A stretch of DNA of 64,000 nucleotides from Streptomyces sp. CB02980 (GCF_014451325.2 NZ_JACSCH020000005.1:178648-242647), one strand, 5' to 3'. Counted from the stretch's first letter, positions 35,174 through 44,634 are shown. Made by a program: numbers and translations. The notes: generated from the letters alone by a model not told the origin.

Positions 35174-36127
35174 TCACTCGCCCTCGTACGCGGCGAGCGC
35201 GGCGGCCGCCGCCGTCCTGGCGTTGTCGGCGAGATCCTGCGGCGCGACGATCCGCCCGTCGCTGCCCAGCCGCAGCGCGAGCCGGCGCAGCGAGGCCGGG
35301 TCCGGGGTCCGCAGGGTGATCCGCAGCCCGCCGTCGGGCAGCTCCTCGGCCCGGTCGTGCGGGTAGTACTCGGCGACCCAGCGCCCGCCGGGACCGACCT
35401 CGACGACGACCTCGGGGTCGTCGGCGGAGGGCTGGACCAGACCCGCGGAGAGGTCACGCAGCTCCAGCTCGGGCGGCGCCGCGTGCTCGTCGAGGATGCG
35501 GATCTCGGCCACGCGGTCGAGCCGGAAGGTGCGGCGCGCCTCGGAGAGCCGGCACCACGCCTCCATATAGGTGTGGCCGACGGCGAAGAGCCGGATCGGG
35601 TCGACCTCGCGCTCGGTGAGCTCGTCGCGGGCGGGCGAGTAGTAGCGCACCCAGAGCCGGCGGCGCTCGGAGATCGCCCGGTCGACCTCGGCGAAGACCC
35701 CGCCCTCGGACTCGAAGGTCACCGAGAGCCGGGAGCTGGCCCCGGCGGCCTCGCCGGCGGCGGCCTCCAGCTTGGCGGTGGCGCGGAGCAGCGCCTCGCG
35801 GTCGCTCTCCCGGAGCCCGGGGAGGGTGGCGACGGCGCGGGCGGCGACCAGGAGGGCGGTCGCCTCGTCGGCGGCGAGCCGCAGCGGCGCGGCGACGTCG
35901 TCCGGGTTGTGCCACCAGATCCGGTCGCCGTCGGTGTCGATGTCGAGGAGGTCTCCGCCGCGGAAGCTGGTGCCGCACATGGGCAGCACGTCCAGGTCGG
36001 AGATCAGCTCGTCCTCGGTGATCCCGAAGGCGCGGGCGACATCGGCGACGTGGGCGCCGGGGCGCTCACGGAGATAGGTGACGAGCGAGAGCATCCGCCT
36101 CGTCTGGTCGATCGCGTTGGCAGCCAT
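35174..36127 (-). CDS. pafC: WYL-domain transcriptional activator PafC
   Basis: A 317-residue regulator with an N-terminal helix-turn-helix (AIDQTRRMLSLVTYLRE, then ADVARAFGITEDELISDL), a central WYL domain (RRLWVRYYSPARDELTEREV, DPIRLFAVGHTYMEAWC) and the WCX extension. In mycobacteria PafB and PafC act together as the LexA/RecA-independent DNA-damage activator. ATG 36127 lies 16 bases after pafB. Confidence 0.88.
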   Translation of the reverse strand: MAANAIDQTRRMLSLVTYLRERPGAHVADVARAFGITEDELISDLDVLPMCGTSFRGGDLLDIDTDGDRIWWHNPDDVAAPLRLAADEATALLVAARAVATLPGLRESDREALLRATAKLEAAAGEAAGASSRLSVTFESEGGVFAEVDRAISERRRLWVRYYSPARDELTEREVDPIRLFAVGHTYMEAWCRLSEARRTFRLDRVAEIRILDEHAAPPELELRDLSAGLVQPSADDPEVVVEVGPGGRWVAEYYPHDRAEELPDGGLRITLRTPDPASLRRLALRLGSDGRIVAPQDLADNARTAAAAALAAYEGE

Positions 36128-36143
36128 GCGGTACGTCTTCCCC

Positions 36144-37100
36144 TCAGCCCTTGGCCACGGCGCGCAGCCGGTCCAGCACGTCGGCCCGCAGATCGGCCGG
36201 TTCCAGTACGACGACATCGGGGCCGAACTCGACGAGCCAGGCGTCGAGGCCGTGCCCGTACGGGATCTCCAGTTCGTCCCAGCCGTCGGCGCCCTCGGTC
36301 ACGGACTGGGCGCGGGCGCGCAGCGGGTAGCCGCAGCCGGTGCGCAGCCGGATCCGGGCGGAGCGGGTGGCGGTCTCGCCGGCCCAGCTCTCCACGGTCT
36401 CGCGGACGGTGACGACGTCGGGCACGGGCGCGGTGAAGGCGCCGGCCCGGGAGCGGACCTTGCCGGTGATGCGGGAGAGCCGGAAGACGCGCTCGGCGCC
36501 GCGGTCGCGGTCCCAGCCGGCCAGGTACCAGTGGCCGCGCCAGCATTCGAGGGTCCAGGGCTCGACCTGGCGTACCTCGGGGCGGGCGGCGTTGGCCTTG
36601 CGGTAGTCGAAGGAGACGGGCCGGCGGTCGCGGCAGGCCAGCATCAGCGGTTCGAAGGCGGCCTCGTGGACGGGGATCCGCGGTTCGAGGGCGCTGGGCT
36701 GGGTGTCGTACGAGTCCTCGGCCTCCGGCATGCCGGCGGCGCGGAGCTTCTGCAGGGCGCCGCTGGCGGCCCCGGCGAGGCGGGCCTGCTGCCAGACCTT
36801 GGCGGCGAGGCCGAGTGCGGCGGCCTCCTCGGCGTCCAGGGTGATGGGCGGCAGCCGGTTGGAGTCGCGGCGGGCCAGGTAGCCGGTCTCGCCCTCCAGG
36901 TTCTCGACGGTCTCGATCACGAGGCCGAGCTCGCGGAGATCGTCCTTGTCGCGCTCGAACATGCGGTTGAAGGCGTCGTCGCCGCTCGCTTCGAGGTAGG
37001 CCTCGATGGAGCCGCGGAGCTCCCGCTTGCTCAGCGGGCGGCGTGTCCCGAGCAGGCACAGCGCGAGATTCATCAGCCGCTCGGACTTGGCAATCGCCAT
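36144..37100 (-). CDS. pafB: WYL-domain transcriptional activator PafB
   Basis: A 318-residue partner of PafC: helix-turn-helix KSERLMNLALCLLGTRRPLS, then KRELRGSIEAYLEASGDDAF, a WYL core (RRPVSFDYRKANAARPEVRQ, VEPWTLECWRGHWYLAGWD) and WCX tail. PafBC senses DNA damage and drives recA and repair genes in mycobacteria. ATG 37100. A 308-base non-coding region with a GC-rich repeat separates it from the FKBP gene upstream, so pafBC probably has its own promoter and is not read from pafA. Confidence 0.88.
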   Translation of the reverse strand: MAIAKSERLMNLALCLLGTRRPLSKRELRGSIEAYLEASGDDAFNRMFERDKDDLRELGLVIETVENLEGETGYLARRDSNRLPPITLDAEEAAALGLAAKVWQQARLAGAASGALQKLRAAGMPEAEDSYDTQPSALEPRIPVHEAAFEPLMLACRDRRPVSFDYRKANAARPEVRQVEPWTLECWRGHWYLAGWDRDRGAERVFRLSRITGKVRSRAGAFTAPVPDVVTVRETVESWAGETATRSARIRLRTGCGYPLRARAQSVTEGADGWDELEIPYGHGLDAWLVEFGPDVVVLEPADLRADVLDRLRAVAKG

Positions 37101-37159
37101 CGACGCCCCGCACCCCTTCGCCGGTTCCACTTCTCGGACGTCCGACCGTACCGCCCCGG

Positions 37160-37340
37160 GGTGTCGGGACCAAAGCCGGGACCGAAGCCCGGACCGGAAC
37201 CCCGACCGAAGCCCGGACAGGAGCCCGGACGGGAAGGAGACCGGAGCCGGACCGGACCGAACCCAGACGGGAGCCGCGCCGGTCCGGGAGCCGGACCGGG
37301 AGCCGGGACGGGAGCCGGACCGGGAGCCGGGGCGGGACCA
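37160..37340. repeat. 12-bp low-complexity tract upstream of pafB
   Basis: Repeats of a GGAGCCGGACCG-like unit (best at 37270-37335) grading into GACCGAAGCCCG variants. Strongly purine-biased on the plus strand (G and A with C), unlike the flanks. Confidence 0.85.
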
Positions 37341-37344
37341 CGGC

Positions 37345-37378
37345 CGAGGGCCCCCGCCAGGGATGGCGGGGGCCCTCG
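37345..37378 (-). terminator. Terminator of the FKBP gene
   Basis: A 15-bp perfect stem (CGAGGGCCCCCGCCA, 37345-37359, with its complement 37364-37378) and loop GGGA, 31 bases past the FKBP stop. No T-tract. Confidence 0.85.
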
Positions 37379-37408
37379 GAGCGACCGGAACCGGTCGGGG
37401 TGCGCGGG

Positions 37409-37789
37409 TCAGCGCTTGGTGACGCCCACGAGGTCGCAGACGAAGATCAGCGTCTCGCCCGGGGCGATCTTGCCGCCGGCACCGCGGTCGCCGTAGGCGA
37501 GGTGCGCGGGGATGACCAGCTGGCGGCGACCGCCGACCTTCATGCCCTGGACGCCCTTGTCCCAGCCCTGGATGACCTGACCGGCACCGAGGTGGAAGTC
37601 GAGCGGGGCGCCGCGGTTCCAGGAGGCGTCGAACTCCTCGCCGGAGTCGAAGGACACGCCGACGTAGTGGACCTTCACGAAGTCACCGGCTTCGGCAAGG
37701 TCGCCGTCGCCCTCCCAGATGTCCTTGATCTCCAGGTCCTTCGGCGGCTCGCCACCCGGGAAGTCGATCTCGGGCTTCTCGATGCTCAC
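37409..37789 (-). CDS. FKBP-type peptidyl-prolyl isomerase
   Basis: A 126-residue single-domain cytosolic FKBP with VKVHYVGVSFDSGEEFDASW, GQVIQGWDKGVQGMKVGGRR and ETLIFVCDLVGV; the aromatic pocket residues are kept. Catalyses cis-trans proline isomerisation and should bind FK506/rapamycin-like ligands. GTG 37789 has AGGAG 7 bases upstream, better than the ATG 15 bases earlier. It follows the FKBP lipoprotein gene by 43 bases. Confidence 0.9.
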   Translation of the reverse strand: MSIEKPEIDFPGGEPPKDLEIKDIWEGDGDLAEAGDFVKVHYVGVSFDSGEEFDASWNRGAPLDFHLGAGQVIQGWDKGVQGMKVGGRRQLVIPAHLAYGDRGAGGKIAPGETLIFVCDLVGVTKR

Positions 37790-37832
37790 TGAACTGCTCC
37801 TCATACTGATGAACTGCGTGATCGGGACAGTC

Positions 37833-38774
37833 TTACATCTTCGCCAGGATGTCCACGGCGAACACCAGCGTGGAGTTCTTCGGAATGCCCTGCTGCTCCT
37901 TGTCGCCGAACGCCTCGGACGGCGGGGCGACGATGAGGACGCGGCTGCCGACCGTCTTGCCGACGAGACCGTCCTTGAGGCCCTTCAGCGTGAGCTGCGA
38001 GAGCGGGAAGTTCGCGGGCTTGCCCGAGGTGTACGTCGAGTCGAAGACCTTGCCGTCCTTCCACAGGGCGGCGACGTAGTTCACGACGACCGTGTCGGTG
38101 GCCGTCACGGCCTCGCCCTTGGCCTCGAGCACGTAGTTCGAGACGAGCTTGGTCGGCGGGTCGACCTTGGGGACCGTCAGCGTGGGGGCCTTGCCGTCGG
38201 TGTTCGTGCCGACCTTCGGCAGGTCCTTGTTGTCCTGGGCGACCGGGGTGCCGGTGGCGGACTTGGGGATCGTGATGGACTTCAGGATGTCCACGACGAA
38301 GACGAGGGTGGCGTTCGGCTTGATGCTCGGCGGCGAACCCTTCTCGCCGTAGCCGAGCTCCGGCGGGATGCCGACCTCGATGCGGCTGCCGACCTTCTGT
38401 CCTTCGAGGGCCTGCTCCCAGCCCTTGATGACCTGGCCCTCGCCCAGCGTCACGCTGAAGGGCTCGCCGCGGTCGAAGCTGTTGTCGAAGGGGGTGGTGG
38501 AGTCCCAGGCCTGACCCAGGTAGTTCACCGAGAGCGCGTCGCCCTTCTTCGTCACCGCGCCCTTGCCCTCGCTGATGACGTTGACCTTGAGTTCCTTGGG
38601 CGGGTCGCCCTCGCCCTTGGCGAGGGTCGGCTTCTCGCCGAACTTGGCCCCCGCGGTGATGGCGGGCAGCCCGTTCGTCATCGAAGCGGAATCGGAGCCC
38701 TTGTCGTCGCTGCCGCATGCCGCTGTGGAGAGCAGCAGCAGCGGGACGACGAGAAGGCCGGCAAGTCGGCGCAC
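37833..38774 (-). CDS. Lipoprotein with two FKBP domains
   Basis: A 313-residue exported protein. Signal peptide VRRLAGLLVVPLLLLSTAAC ends at a probable lipobox Cys near residue 20, although the -3 residue is Thr rather than Leu. Two FKBP domains follow (residues about 75-165 and 205-310: GQAWDSTTPFDNSFDRGE and AALWKDGKVFDSTYTSGK). Likely a surface folding helper. GTG 38774 has GAGGAAC just upstream. It lies downstream of pafA, separated by a terminator, so it is transcribed on its own. Confidence 0.85.
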   Translation of the reverse strand: MRRLAGLLVVPLLLLSTAACGSDDKGSDSASMTNGLPAITAGAKFGEKPTLAKGEGDPPKELKVNVISEGKGAVTKKGDALSVNYLGQAWDSTTPFDNSFDRGEPFSVTLGEGQVIKGWEQALEGQKVGSRIEVGIPPELGYGEKGSPPSIKPNATLVFVVDILKSITIPKSATGTPVAQDNKDLPKVGTNTDGKAPTLTVPKVDPPTKLVSNYVLEAKGEAVTATDTVVVNYVAALWKDGKVFDSTYTSGKPANFPLSQLTLKGLKDGLVGKTVGSRVLIVAPPSEAFGDKEQQGIPKNSTLVFAVDILAKM

Positions 38775-38842
38775 GTGTTCCTCAGATCTCAGACGGCACA
38801 GTAGTTGTCCCGACACTCTAGGGGACCCTCCTGTCACGTCGA

Positions 38843-38871
38843 GGGCCCCGCACGCCAAACGTGCGGGGCCC
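38843..38871 (-). terminator. Terminator of pafA
   Basis: A 12-bp perfect stem (GGGCCCCGCACG, 38843-38854, with 38860-38871) and loop CCAAA, 20 bases past the pafA stop on the minus strand. Confidence 0.85.
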
Positions 38872-38891
38872 ACATAGCCGGTGCGACCGGC

Positions 38892-40253
38892 CTACATTCC
38901 GGCGATCAGCTTTTCGACGCGGTCGTCGACGGAGCGGAACGGGTCCTTGCACAACACCGTGCGCTGTGCCTGGTCGTTCAGCTTGAGGTGGACCCAGTCG
39001 ACGGTGAAGTCCCGTCGCTGCTCCTGGGCGCGGCGGATGAAGTCGCCGCGGAGCCGGGCCCGAGTGGTCTGCGGGGGCACCGACTTGCCCTCGAAGATCT
39101 TCATGTCGTTGCAGATCCGGGCCGCCTGACCGTTCTTCTGCAGCAGGTAGTACAGCCCACGACGGCGGTGGATGTCGTGGTAGGCGAGGTCTATCTGCGC
39201 GACCCTCGGGTTCGACATGGTCATGTTGTGCTTGGCCCGGTAGCGCTCGATGAGCCGGTGCTTCATGACCCAGTCGATCTCGGTCTCGATCCTGTCCAGC
39301 CGCTCGCTCTCGATCGCGTCGAGCGTGCGGCCCCACAGCTCCAGGACCTGGGCGACGGTGCCGCTCCGGATCCCGCGGCGGTCGACGAAGTCGACGGCCT
39401 TCTCGTAGTACTCGCGCTGGACCTCCAGGGCGGAGGCCTCGCGGCCGCTGGCGAGCCGGACCTTGCGCTGCCCGGTGATGTCGTGGCTGACCTCGCGGAT
39501 GGCCCGGATCGGGTTCTCCAGGGTCAGGTCGCGCATCACCGTGCCGGCCTCGATCATGCGGAGCACCAGGTCGGTGGCGCCGACCTTGAGCAGCATGGTC
39601 GTCTCGGACATGTTCGAGTCGCCGACGATGACGTGCAGCCGGCGGTAGCGCTCGGCGTCCGCGTGCGGCTCGTCACGGGTGTTGATGATGGGGCGTGAGC
39701 GGGTGGTCGCGGAGCTGACGCCCTCCCAGATGTGCTCGGCGCGCTGGGAGACGCAGAACACCGCTCCGCGCGGGGTCTGGAGGACCTTTCCCGCGCCGCA
39801 GATGAGCTGCCGGGTGACCAGGAACGGAATGAGGATGTCCGCGAGCCGGGAGAACTCTCCGTGGCGGGCGACGAGATAGTTCTCGTGGCAGCCGTAGGAG
39901 TTTCCGGCCGAGTCGGTGTTGTTCTTGAAGAGGTAGACGTCGCCCGCGATTCCCTCCTCGTGCAGGCGGCGTTCGGCGTCGACGAGCAGGCCCTCGAGAA
40001 TGCGCTCACCGGCCTTGTCGTGGGTGACCAGTTCGGTCACGTTGTCGCATTCCGGTGTGGCGTATTCCGGATGCGATCCCACGTCCAGGTACAGGCGGGC
40101 GCCGTTCCGCAGGAAGACATTGCTGCTGCGGCCCCATGACACGACACGGCGGAAGAGGTAGCGCGCCACTTCGTCAGGAGACAGTCGGCGCTGTCCCCTG
40201 AACGTGCACGTGACGCCGTACTCGTTCTCCAGCCCGAAAATGCGGCGGTCCAT
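38892..40253 (-). CDS. pafA: Pup-protein ligase PafA
   Basis: A 453-residue GS-fold ligase that joins Pup's C-terminal Glu to lysines of target proteins using [14 protein letters not shown] carries the ATP/metal glutamates and the [18 protein letters not shown] segment follows; [23 protein letters not shown] is shared with Dop. The C-terminal [19 protein letters not shown] is the small PafA domain. ATG 40253. It is separated from prcA by an MFS/LacI pair, as in other Streptomyces (recalled). Confidence 0.95.
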   Translation of the reverse strand: MDRRIFGLENEYGVTCTFRGQRRLSPDEVARYLFRRVVSWGRSSNVFLRNGARLYLDVGSHPEYATPECDNVTELVTHDKAGERILEGLLVDAERRLHEEGIAGDVYLFKNNTDSAGNSYGCHENYLVARHGEFSRLADILIPFLVTRQLICGAGKVLQTPRGAVFCVSQRAEHIWEGVSSATTRSRPIINTRDEPHADAERYRRLHVIVGDSNMSETTMLLKVGATDLVLRMIEAGTVMRDLTLENPIRAIREVSHDITGQRKVRLASGREASALEVQREYYEKAVDFVDRRGIRSGTVAQVLELWGRTLDAIESERLDRIETEIDWVMKHRLIERYRAKHNMTMSNPRVAQIDLAYHDIHRRRGLYYLLQKNGQAARICNDMKIFEGKSVPPQTTRARLRGDFIRRAQEQRRDFTVDWVHLKLNDQAQRTVLCKDPFRSVDDRVEKLIAGM

Positions 40254-40322
40254 GTCTGAACATTACGCCTGACGGCCTGTGCTGAAACCGGGTTGGACGT
40301 TCCCGTTTCGATCATTTTCCGA

Positions 40323-41603
40323 TCAGTGCGTGTTCTTTTCCGTGTGTACGGAGGTGGGGGCGCCCGCACCGACGGCGTGTCGCGGCTCGGCCCCGGGGGT
40401 TTCGGGGGCCGCGGGCACATGGAGGACACGGCCGGTGGCGAGCAGGACGAGGAGGGCGACCAGGCCGCCCGCCCCGGCGACGGCGAATCCGGCGACCGTC
40501 CCGGCGAGTTCGACGGCGGGGCCCGCCACGGCGGACCCGAGGGCCGAACCGACGCCGAAGGTGGTGACGAGCCAGGAGAAGGCCTCGGTGACCGTGCCGC
40601 GCGGCGCGTGCCGGTCCACGACGATGAACGCGCAGGCGAGGACGGGTGCCAGGAAGACGCCCGCGAGGGCCGCGAGGGCGCTCATGGCGACGGGGCCGGG
40701 GGTGAGCACCAGCGGCAGGTAGCAGACGGCGAGGAACAGCACGAGGACGCGGAGTCGCCGTTCGGGGGCTCCGGACCACTGCCGGGCGCCGTAGGTGACA
40801 CCGCCGATGAGCGCGCCGAGGCCGAGAGCGGCCATCAGCCAGCCGTAGACGGACGGGGTGCCGCGGTCGTCGGCGTACGCGACGGCGGCGACGGTGATGG
40901 AGCCGAGCGCGAGGCCGACGAAGAAGAACGACCCGAGGAGGGCGAGCAGGCCCGGGGAGCGCAGGGCGCCCAGCCAGTGGGCCTCCCGGGGCGCGGACCG
41001 CCAGGTGCGGGAGGGCTCGGAGAGGACGACGGCGAGGGCGCCGAGGACGCCGAGGAGGTTGATGACCAGGAGGGCGGCGGCGGGCGACCAGAGGGAGACC
41101 AGGAGGGTCAGCAGCAGCGGGCCGACGGTGAACATGACCTCCTGCGCGACCGCGTCCATGGCGTACGCCCGGTGGACCCGGTCCTCCCGGCCGAGGACGC
41201 TCGGCCACAGGGCCCGCAGCCCGCCCTCCAGGGGCGGTGTGAACAGTCCGGCGACGACGACGGCCACGTAGGCGAGGCCGAGGTGGCCGATGCCGGTGAG
41301 GGCGAGCAGGGCCATGCCGAGGGCGGAGAGGACCGCGGCGGGCAGCTGGACGCGGGGCTGGCCCTTGAGGTCGACGGCGCGGCCGAGGAGGGGCTGGCCG
41401 ACGGCGGTGGCGACGCCGTAGGCGGCGATGAGGCCGCCGGCCAGGGTGTAGCTGCCGCCCTGGTCGCGGACGAAGAGGGTGAGGGCGATGGGGCCGACGC
41501 CGTTGGGCAGGCGTCCCACGAGGGTGCCGGCGAGCAGCCGGGCCGCGTGCGGCGCCCGGAGTATGTCGAGATAGCCGCCTCGTGCCGGGGCCTCGGTGGC
41601 CAT
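40323..41603 (-). CDS. MFS transporter
   Basis: A 426-residue secondary transporter with 12 helices and MFS-like loop motifs (AGRLPNGVGPIALTLF region, GRAVDLKGQPRVQLPA as the 2-3 loop, RHAPRGTVTEAFSW). Probably an exporter of a drug or metabolite; substrate unknown. ATG 41603 has GGGGAG 6 bases upstream. It is divergent from a LacI regulator, with an inverted-repeat operator between them. Sits between prcA and pafA but has no evident link to pupylation. Confidence 0.83.
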   Translation of the reverse strand: MATEAPARGGYLDILRAPHAARLLAGTLVGRLPNGVGPIALTLFVRDQGGSYTLAGGLIAAYGVATAVGQPLLGRAVDLKGQPRVQLPAAVLSALGMALLALTGIGHLGLAYVAVVVAGLFTPPLEGGLRALWPSVLGREDRVHRAYAMDAVAQEVMFTVGPLLLTLLVSLWSPAAALLVINLLGVLGALAVVLSEPSRTWRSAPREAHWLGALRSPGLLALLGSFFFVGLALGSITVAAVAYADDRGTPSVYGWLMAALGLGALIGGVTYGARQWSGAPERRLRVLVLFLAVCYLPLVLTPGPVAMSALAALAGVFLAPVLACAFIVVDRHAPRGTVTEAFSWLVTTFGVGSALGSAVAGPAVELAGTVAGFAVAGAGGLVALLVLLATGRVLHVPAAPETPGAEPRHAVGAGAPTSVHTEKNTH

Positions 41604-41638
41604 GTGGTCTCCCCTCGCCTCGGACCGCGCCGAGGTTT

Positions 41639-41665
41639 TACGTATAACTTCCGTGGTCATACGTA
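41639..41665. promoter_or_regulatory. Candidate LacI operator
   Basis: TACGTAT and ATACGTA form a perfect 7-bp inverted repeat with a 13-base spacer, between the divergent MFS and LacI genes. The AT-rich arms stand out in GC-rich DNA. No central CG step, which LacI operators often have. Confidence 0.55.
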
Positions 41666-41748
41666 CCATGTCGGCAATGCGCGGGTCCACCCCGCGCCCG
41701 GGCCGCGGCCGCCCCCGCGCGCCCGGACCGTCCGACGCGGAGGCTTGT

Positions 41749-42768
41749 GTGCAGACCCCGGAGCCGCTCGGCGGCACCCGCCCCACCAGCCGGGACGTCG
41801 CCCGGACCGCGGGCGTGTCCCAGGCCACCGTCTCCCTCGTCCTCGGTGACAAGTGGCGCGGCCGTGTGTCGGAACGCACCGCCGAGGCGGTGCGCGGGGC
41901 CGCCCGGGAGCTCGGCTACCGGCCCAACCTGGCCGCCCGCAACCTGCGCCTCGGCCGCACCCGCACCGCCATGCTCGTCGTCCCGGCCCTCACCAACGAG
42001 TTCTTCGCGCACGTCTACACGGGAGCGGCAGCCGCGGCGGCCCGGCACGGCTTCGGCGTGGTCCTCTACCCCTCCCCCGACGGTCTGGGCCCCGCACGGG
42101 ACCCGTTCGCCTCGGCGCAGGCCGCCCTCGACGGGGTGATCGCCTCCTCCATGGCGACCGGCGCCCTGGAGGCCTTCCGGGGCACCGACCTCCCGCTCGT
42201 CATGCTCGACAGCGACCCGGCCGACCCCGGGGCGGCCGCCCATGTGAACCTCGACGTCGCCGATGGGATGCGCCGGGTGACCGACCACCTGCTCGGCCTC
42301 GGCCACCGCCGCTTCCTGCACCTGGCCTCCGCGGCTCCGTCCTGGACCTTCGACGTGCGGGCCGCCACCCTCGCCCACGCCCTGCGCGGCACGGAGGTGC
42401 GCACCGTGCGGTCGCCGCTGAACGTCGCGGACGCGTGGGAGGTCGCGGGCCGGGCCCTCGCCGCCCCCGGGCCCCGGCCCACGGCGGTGGTCTGCGACGA
42501 CGACATCCTCGCGGCCGGCGTCTGCAAGGCCGCGCGCCGACTCGGGCTGCGGGTCCCCGAGGACCTGTCGGTGACCGGATTCGACGACATGGCCCTGGCG
42601 ACGGTGGTCGATCCGGAACTCACCACCGTGCGGCTGCCCGCCGAGGAGTTCGGCCGGCGGGGCATGGAGGCGCTCCTCGCCGTCCTCGCGGGCGAACGGC
42701 CCCGGCCGGACACCCTTCCCGTCTCCCTGGTCCCCCGGGGCTCCTCGGGGCCCGCACCGGCCGCCTGA
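41749..42768 (+). CDS. LacI-family transcriptional regulator
   Basis: A 339-residue regulator: helix-turn-helix SRDVARTAGVSQATVSLVLG with the hinge GYRPNLAARNLRLG, then a periplasmic-binding-like sugar domain ending in FDDMALATVVDPELTTVRLP. GTG 41749 is favoured by GGAGG 5 bases upstream; starts at ATG 41668 or 41677 would add about 25 residues that overlap the operator. Divergent from the MFS transporter and probably its repressor. Confidence 0.83.
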   Translation: MQTPEPLGGTRPTSRDVARTAGVSQATVSLVLGDKWRGRVSERTAEAVRGAARELGYRPNLAARNLRLGRTRTAMLVVPALTNEFFAHVYTGAAAAAARHGFGVVLYPSPDGLGPARDPFASAQAALDGVIASSMATGALEAFRGTDLPLVMLDSDPADPGAAAHVNLDVADGMRRVTDHLLGLGHRRFLHLASAAPSWTFDVRAATLAHALRGTEVRTVRSPLNVADAWEVAGRALAAPGPRPTAVVCDDDILAAGVCKAARRLGLRVPEDLSVTGFDDMALATVVDPELTTVRLPAEEFGRRGMEALLAVLAGERPRPDTLPVSLVPRGSSGPAPAA

Positions 42769-42783
42769 GGGCGGACACGCCGA

Positions 42784-42821
42784 AGGGGCCCCGGTCCGCG
42801 CACACGCGGACCGGGGCCCCT
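42784..42821. terminator. Bidirectional terminator between LacI gene and prcA
   Basis: A 17-bp perfect stem (AGGGGCCCCGGTCCGCG, 42784-42800, with 42805-42821) and loop CACA. It lies 15 bases after both convergent stop codons. Confidence 0.88.
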
Positions 42822-42835
42822 CCGGGCCGTGCCGA

Positions 42836-43588
42836 CTACTCCTCGGGAGCCTCGTCCGAGGGCTCGTCCGTCTTCGCCACCGCCGCGTTGTCGGCCTCCA
42901 GGAGGCGCGACAGCTGACGGCCGACGATCCGCTTGAACTTGCGCTGCTGCGGCCGCGTGCGGTCCAGGACCGCCACCTCCAGGCGCTCCGCGGGGATCTC
43001 CCGCTCGCTGCCGTTGGTGTCCCGCGAGAGCGCCTGTACGGCCAGCCTCAGGGCCTCGGCCAGGGACATGCCGTCCCGGTGCCGCTGGTCCAGGAAGGAG
43101 CCGATCTGCTCGGCGTTCCCGCCGACCGCGACCGAGCCGTGCTCGTCCACGATCGAGCCGTCGTGCGGCAGCCGGTAGATCTGGTCGCCCGACGGCTCGG
43201 TGCCGACCTCGGCGACGACCAGCTCCACCTCGTACGGCTTCTCCCCCGCGCTGGAGAAGATCGTGCCCAGCGTCTGGGCGTAGACGTTGGCCAGGCCGCG
43301 CGCGGTGACGTCGTCCCGGTCGTAGGTGTAGCCCCGCAGGTCGGCGTAACGGACGCCGCCGATGCGGAGGTTCTCGTACTCGTTGTACTTGCCGGCGGCC
43401 GCGAAGCCGATCCGGTCGTAGATCTCGCTGAACTTGTGCAGCGCGCGGGACGGGTTCTCACCGACGAAGACGATCCCGTCGGTGTACTGGAGAACGACAA
43501 GGCTGCGGCCTCGGGCGATGCCCTTGCGGGCGTACTCCGCCCGGTCGGCCATGGCCTGCTGGGGTGAGACGTAGAACGGAGTGGACAC
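42836..43588 (-). CDS. prcA: 20S proteasome alpha subunit PrcA
   Basis: A 250-residue alpha-type subunit: [20 protein letters not shown] forms the gating N-terminus, then [18 protein letters not shown] and [20 protein letters not shown]. No N-terminal nucleophile Thr, as expected. The acidic C-tail ([10 protein letters not shown]) is typical of actinobacterial PrcA. GTG 43588 follows the purine-rich GGGACGG. It lies 46 bases after prcB in the same operon. Confidence 0.95.
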   Translation of the reverse strand: MSTPFYVSPQQAMADRAEYARKGIARGRSLVVLQYTDGIVFVGENPSRALHKFSEIYDRIGFAAAGKYNEYENLRIGGVRYADLRGYTYDRDDVTARGLANVYAQTLGTIFSSAGEKPYEVELVVAEVGTEPSGDQIYRLPHDGSIVDEHGSVAVGGNAEQIGSFLDQRHRDGMSLAEALRLAVQALSRDTNGSEREIPAERLEVAVLDRTRPQQRKFKRIVGRQLSRLLEADNAAVAKTDEPSDEAPEE

Positions 43589-43634
43589 CGGCGGTCCGTC
43601 CCTTTCTTCTGGGCTTCAGTCGGGCGACGAGTGG

Positions 43635-44474
43635 TCAGAGCAGGGCGGCGCGGGGCCCGTCGGGCTCCTCGAGACGCCGCTCGGTGACCGACCGGGCCAG
43701 CGCGGAGGACTCGTCCTCCGTGAGCCTGCGGTAGCCCTCGTCCGTGATGACCGTGACGATCGGGAAGATCCGGCGTGCCATGTCCGGGCCGCCGGTCGCC
43801 GAGTCGTCGTCCGCCGCGTCGTAGAGCGCCTGCACGACCAGCGTGGTGGCCTCCTGCTCGCTCAGGTCGGCGCGGTAGAGCTTCTTCATCGAGCCACGCG
43901 CGAAGATCGAGCCGGAGCCGGTGGCGGCGTACCCGTGCTCCTCGGAGCGGCCGCCGGTCACGTCGTAGGAGAAGATCCGGCCCTTCTCCTTGCCCTCGTC
44001 CCAGCCCGCGAAGAGCGGCACGACGGCGAGCCCCTGCATGGCCATGCCGAGGTTGCCCCGGATCATGGTGGAGAGGCGGTTCGCCTTGCCCTCCAGGGAG
44101 AGCGTGACGCCCTCCACCTTCTCGAAGTGCTCCAGCTCCAGCTGGAACAGCTTGACCATCTCCACGGCGAGGCCGGCGGTGCCGGCGATGCCGACGGCGG
44201 AGTACTCGTCGGCAGGGAAGACCTTCTCGATGTCCCGCTGCGCGATCATGTTGCCCATGGTGGCCCGCCGGTCACCGGCGAGCACGACCCCGCCGGGGAA
44301 CGTGGCCGCCACGATGGTCGTCCCGTGCGGGGCCTGGACGACCCCCTCGGGCAGCTTCCGCCCGCCCGGCAGCATCTCCGGCGAGTGGTCCGCCAGGAAG
44401 TCGATGAACGAGGACGAGCCCGGCGTCAGGAAGGCCGCCGGCAGACGCCCGGTGCTACGAGGGTTGGCTTCCAC
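43635..44474 (-). CDS. prcB: 20S proteasome beta subunit PrcB
   Basis: A 279-residue precursor whose 51-residue propeptide ends HG before the catalytic Thr52 ([20 protein letters not shown]). It self-processes to expose the N-terminal Thr nucleophile. The core motifs [10 protein letters not shown] and [11 protein letters not shown] are present. GTG 44474 has GGAAGGAA 5 bases upstream; the open frame to 44657 is not used because the pup-prcB hairpin lies there. A 160-base gap separates it from pup. Confidence 0.95.
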   Translation of the reverse strand: MEANPRSTGRLPAAFLTPGSSSFIDFLADHSPEMLPGGRKLPEGVVQAPHGTTIVAATFPGGVVLAGDRRATMGNMIAQRDIEKVFPADEYSAVGIAGTAGLAVEMVKLFQLELEHFEKVEGVTLSLEGKANRLSTMIRGNLGMAMQGLAVVPLFAGWDEGKEKGRIFSYDVTGGRSEEHGYAATGSGSIFARGSMKKLYRADLSEQEATTLVVQALYDAADDDSATGGPDMARRIFPIVTVITDEGYRRLTEDESSALARSVTERRLEEPDGPRAALL

Positions 44475-44572
44475 GCGATTCCTTCCGGGTGGGAGAGTCG
44501 GCCCGCCGTGGGAAGCGCCGGCCGATCTTGCTTGCTGTGCACGGACCTTACCCGTGCCACCGCTTGTCATCC

Positions 44573-44610
44573 GTCCCCGGGCCCGCGGCTTTCGCCGGGG
44601 CTCCGGGGAC
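44573..44610 (-). terminator. Hairpin between pup and prcB
   Basis: GTCCCCGG and CCGGGGAC (8 bp) with inner GGC/GCC and CCC/GGG pairs, 38 bases long. It lies inside the operon between the pup stop (44635) and the prcB start (44474), so it is more likely a partial terminator or mRNA-stabilising hairpin than a true end. Confidence 0.55.
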
Positions 44611-44634
44611 GGGGACGACAGACGCGACGAGCGG

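Larger units (their letters stand above)
37101..37408. other. Non-coding region between FKBP and pafB
   Basis: 308 bases without a convincing gene. It holds the FKBP terminator (37345-37378), a 12-bp low-complexity tract (about 37160-37340) and, nearest pafB, about 60 bases that should contain the pafBC promoter, although no clear -10/-35 pair could be picked. Confidence 0.7.

Noticed and set aside
40323..42768. MFS/LacI pair inside the proteasome locus as a recent transfer.
   Set aside because: Codon use and GC match the neighbours, and no repeats or mobility genes flank it. I recall the same pair in other Streptomyces.
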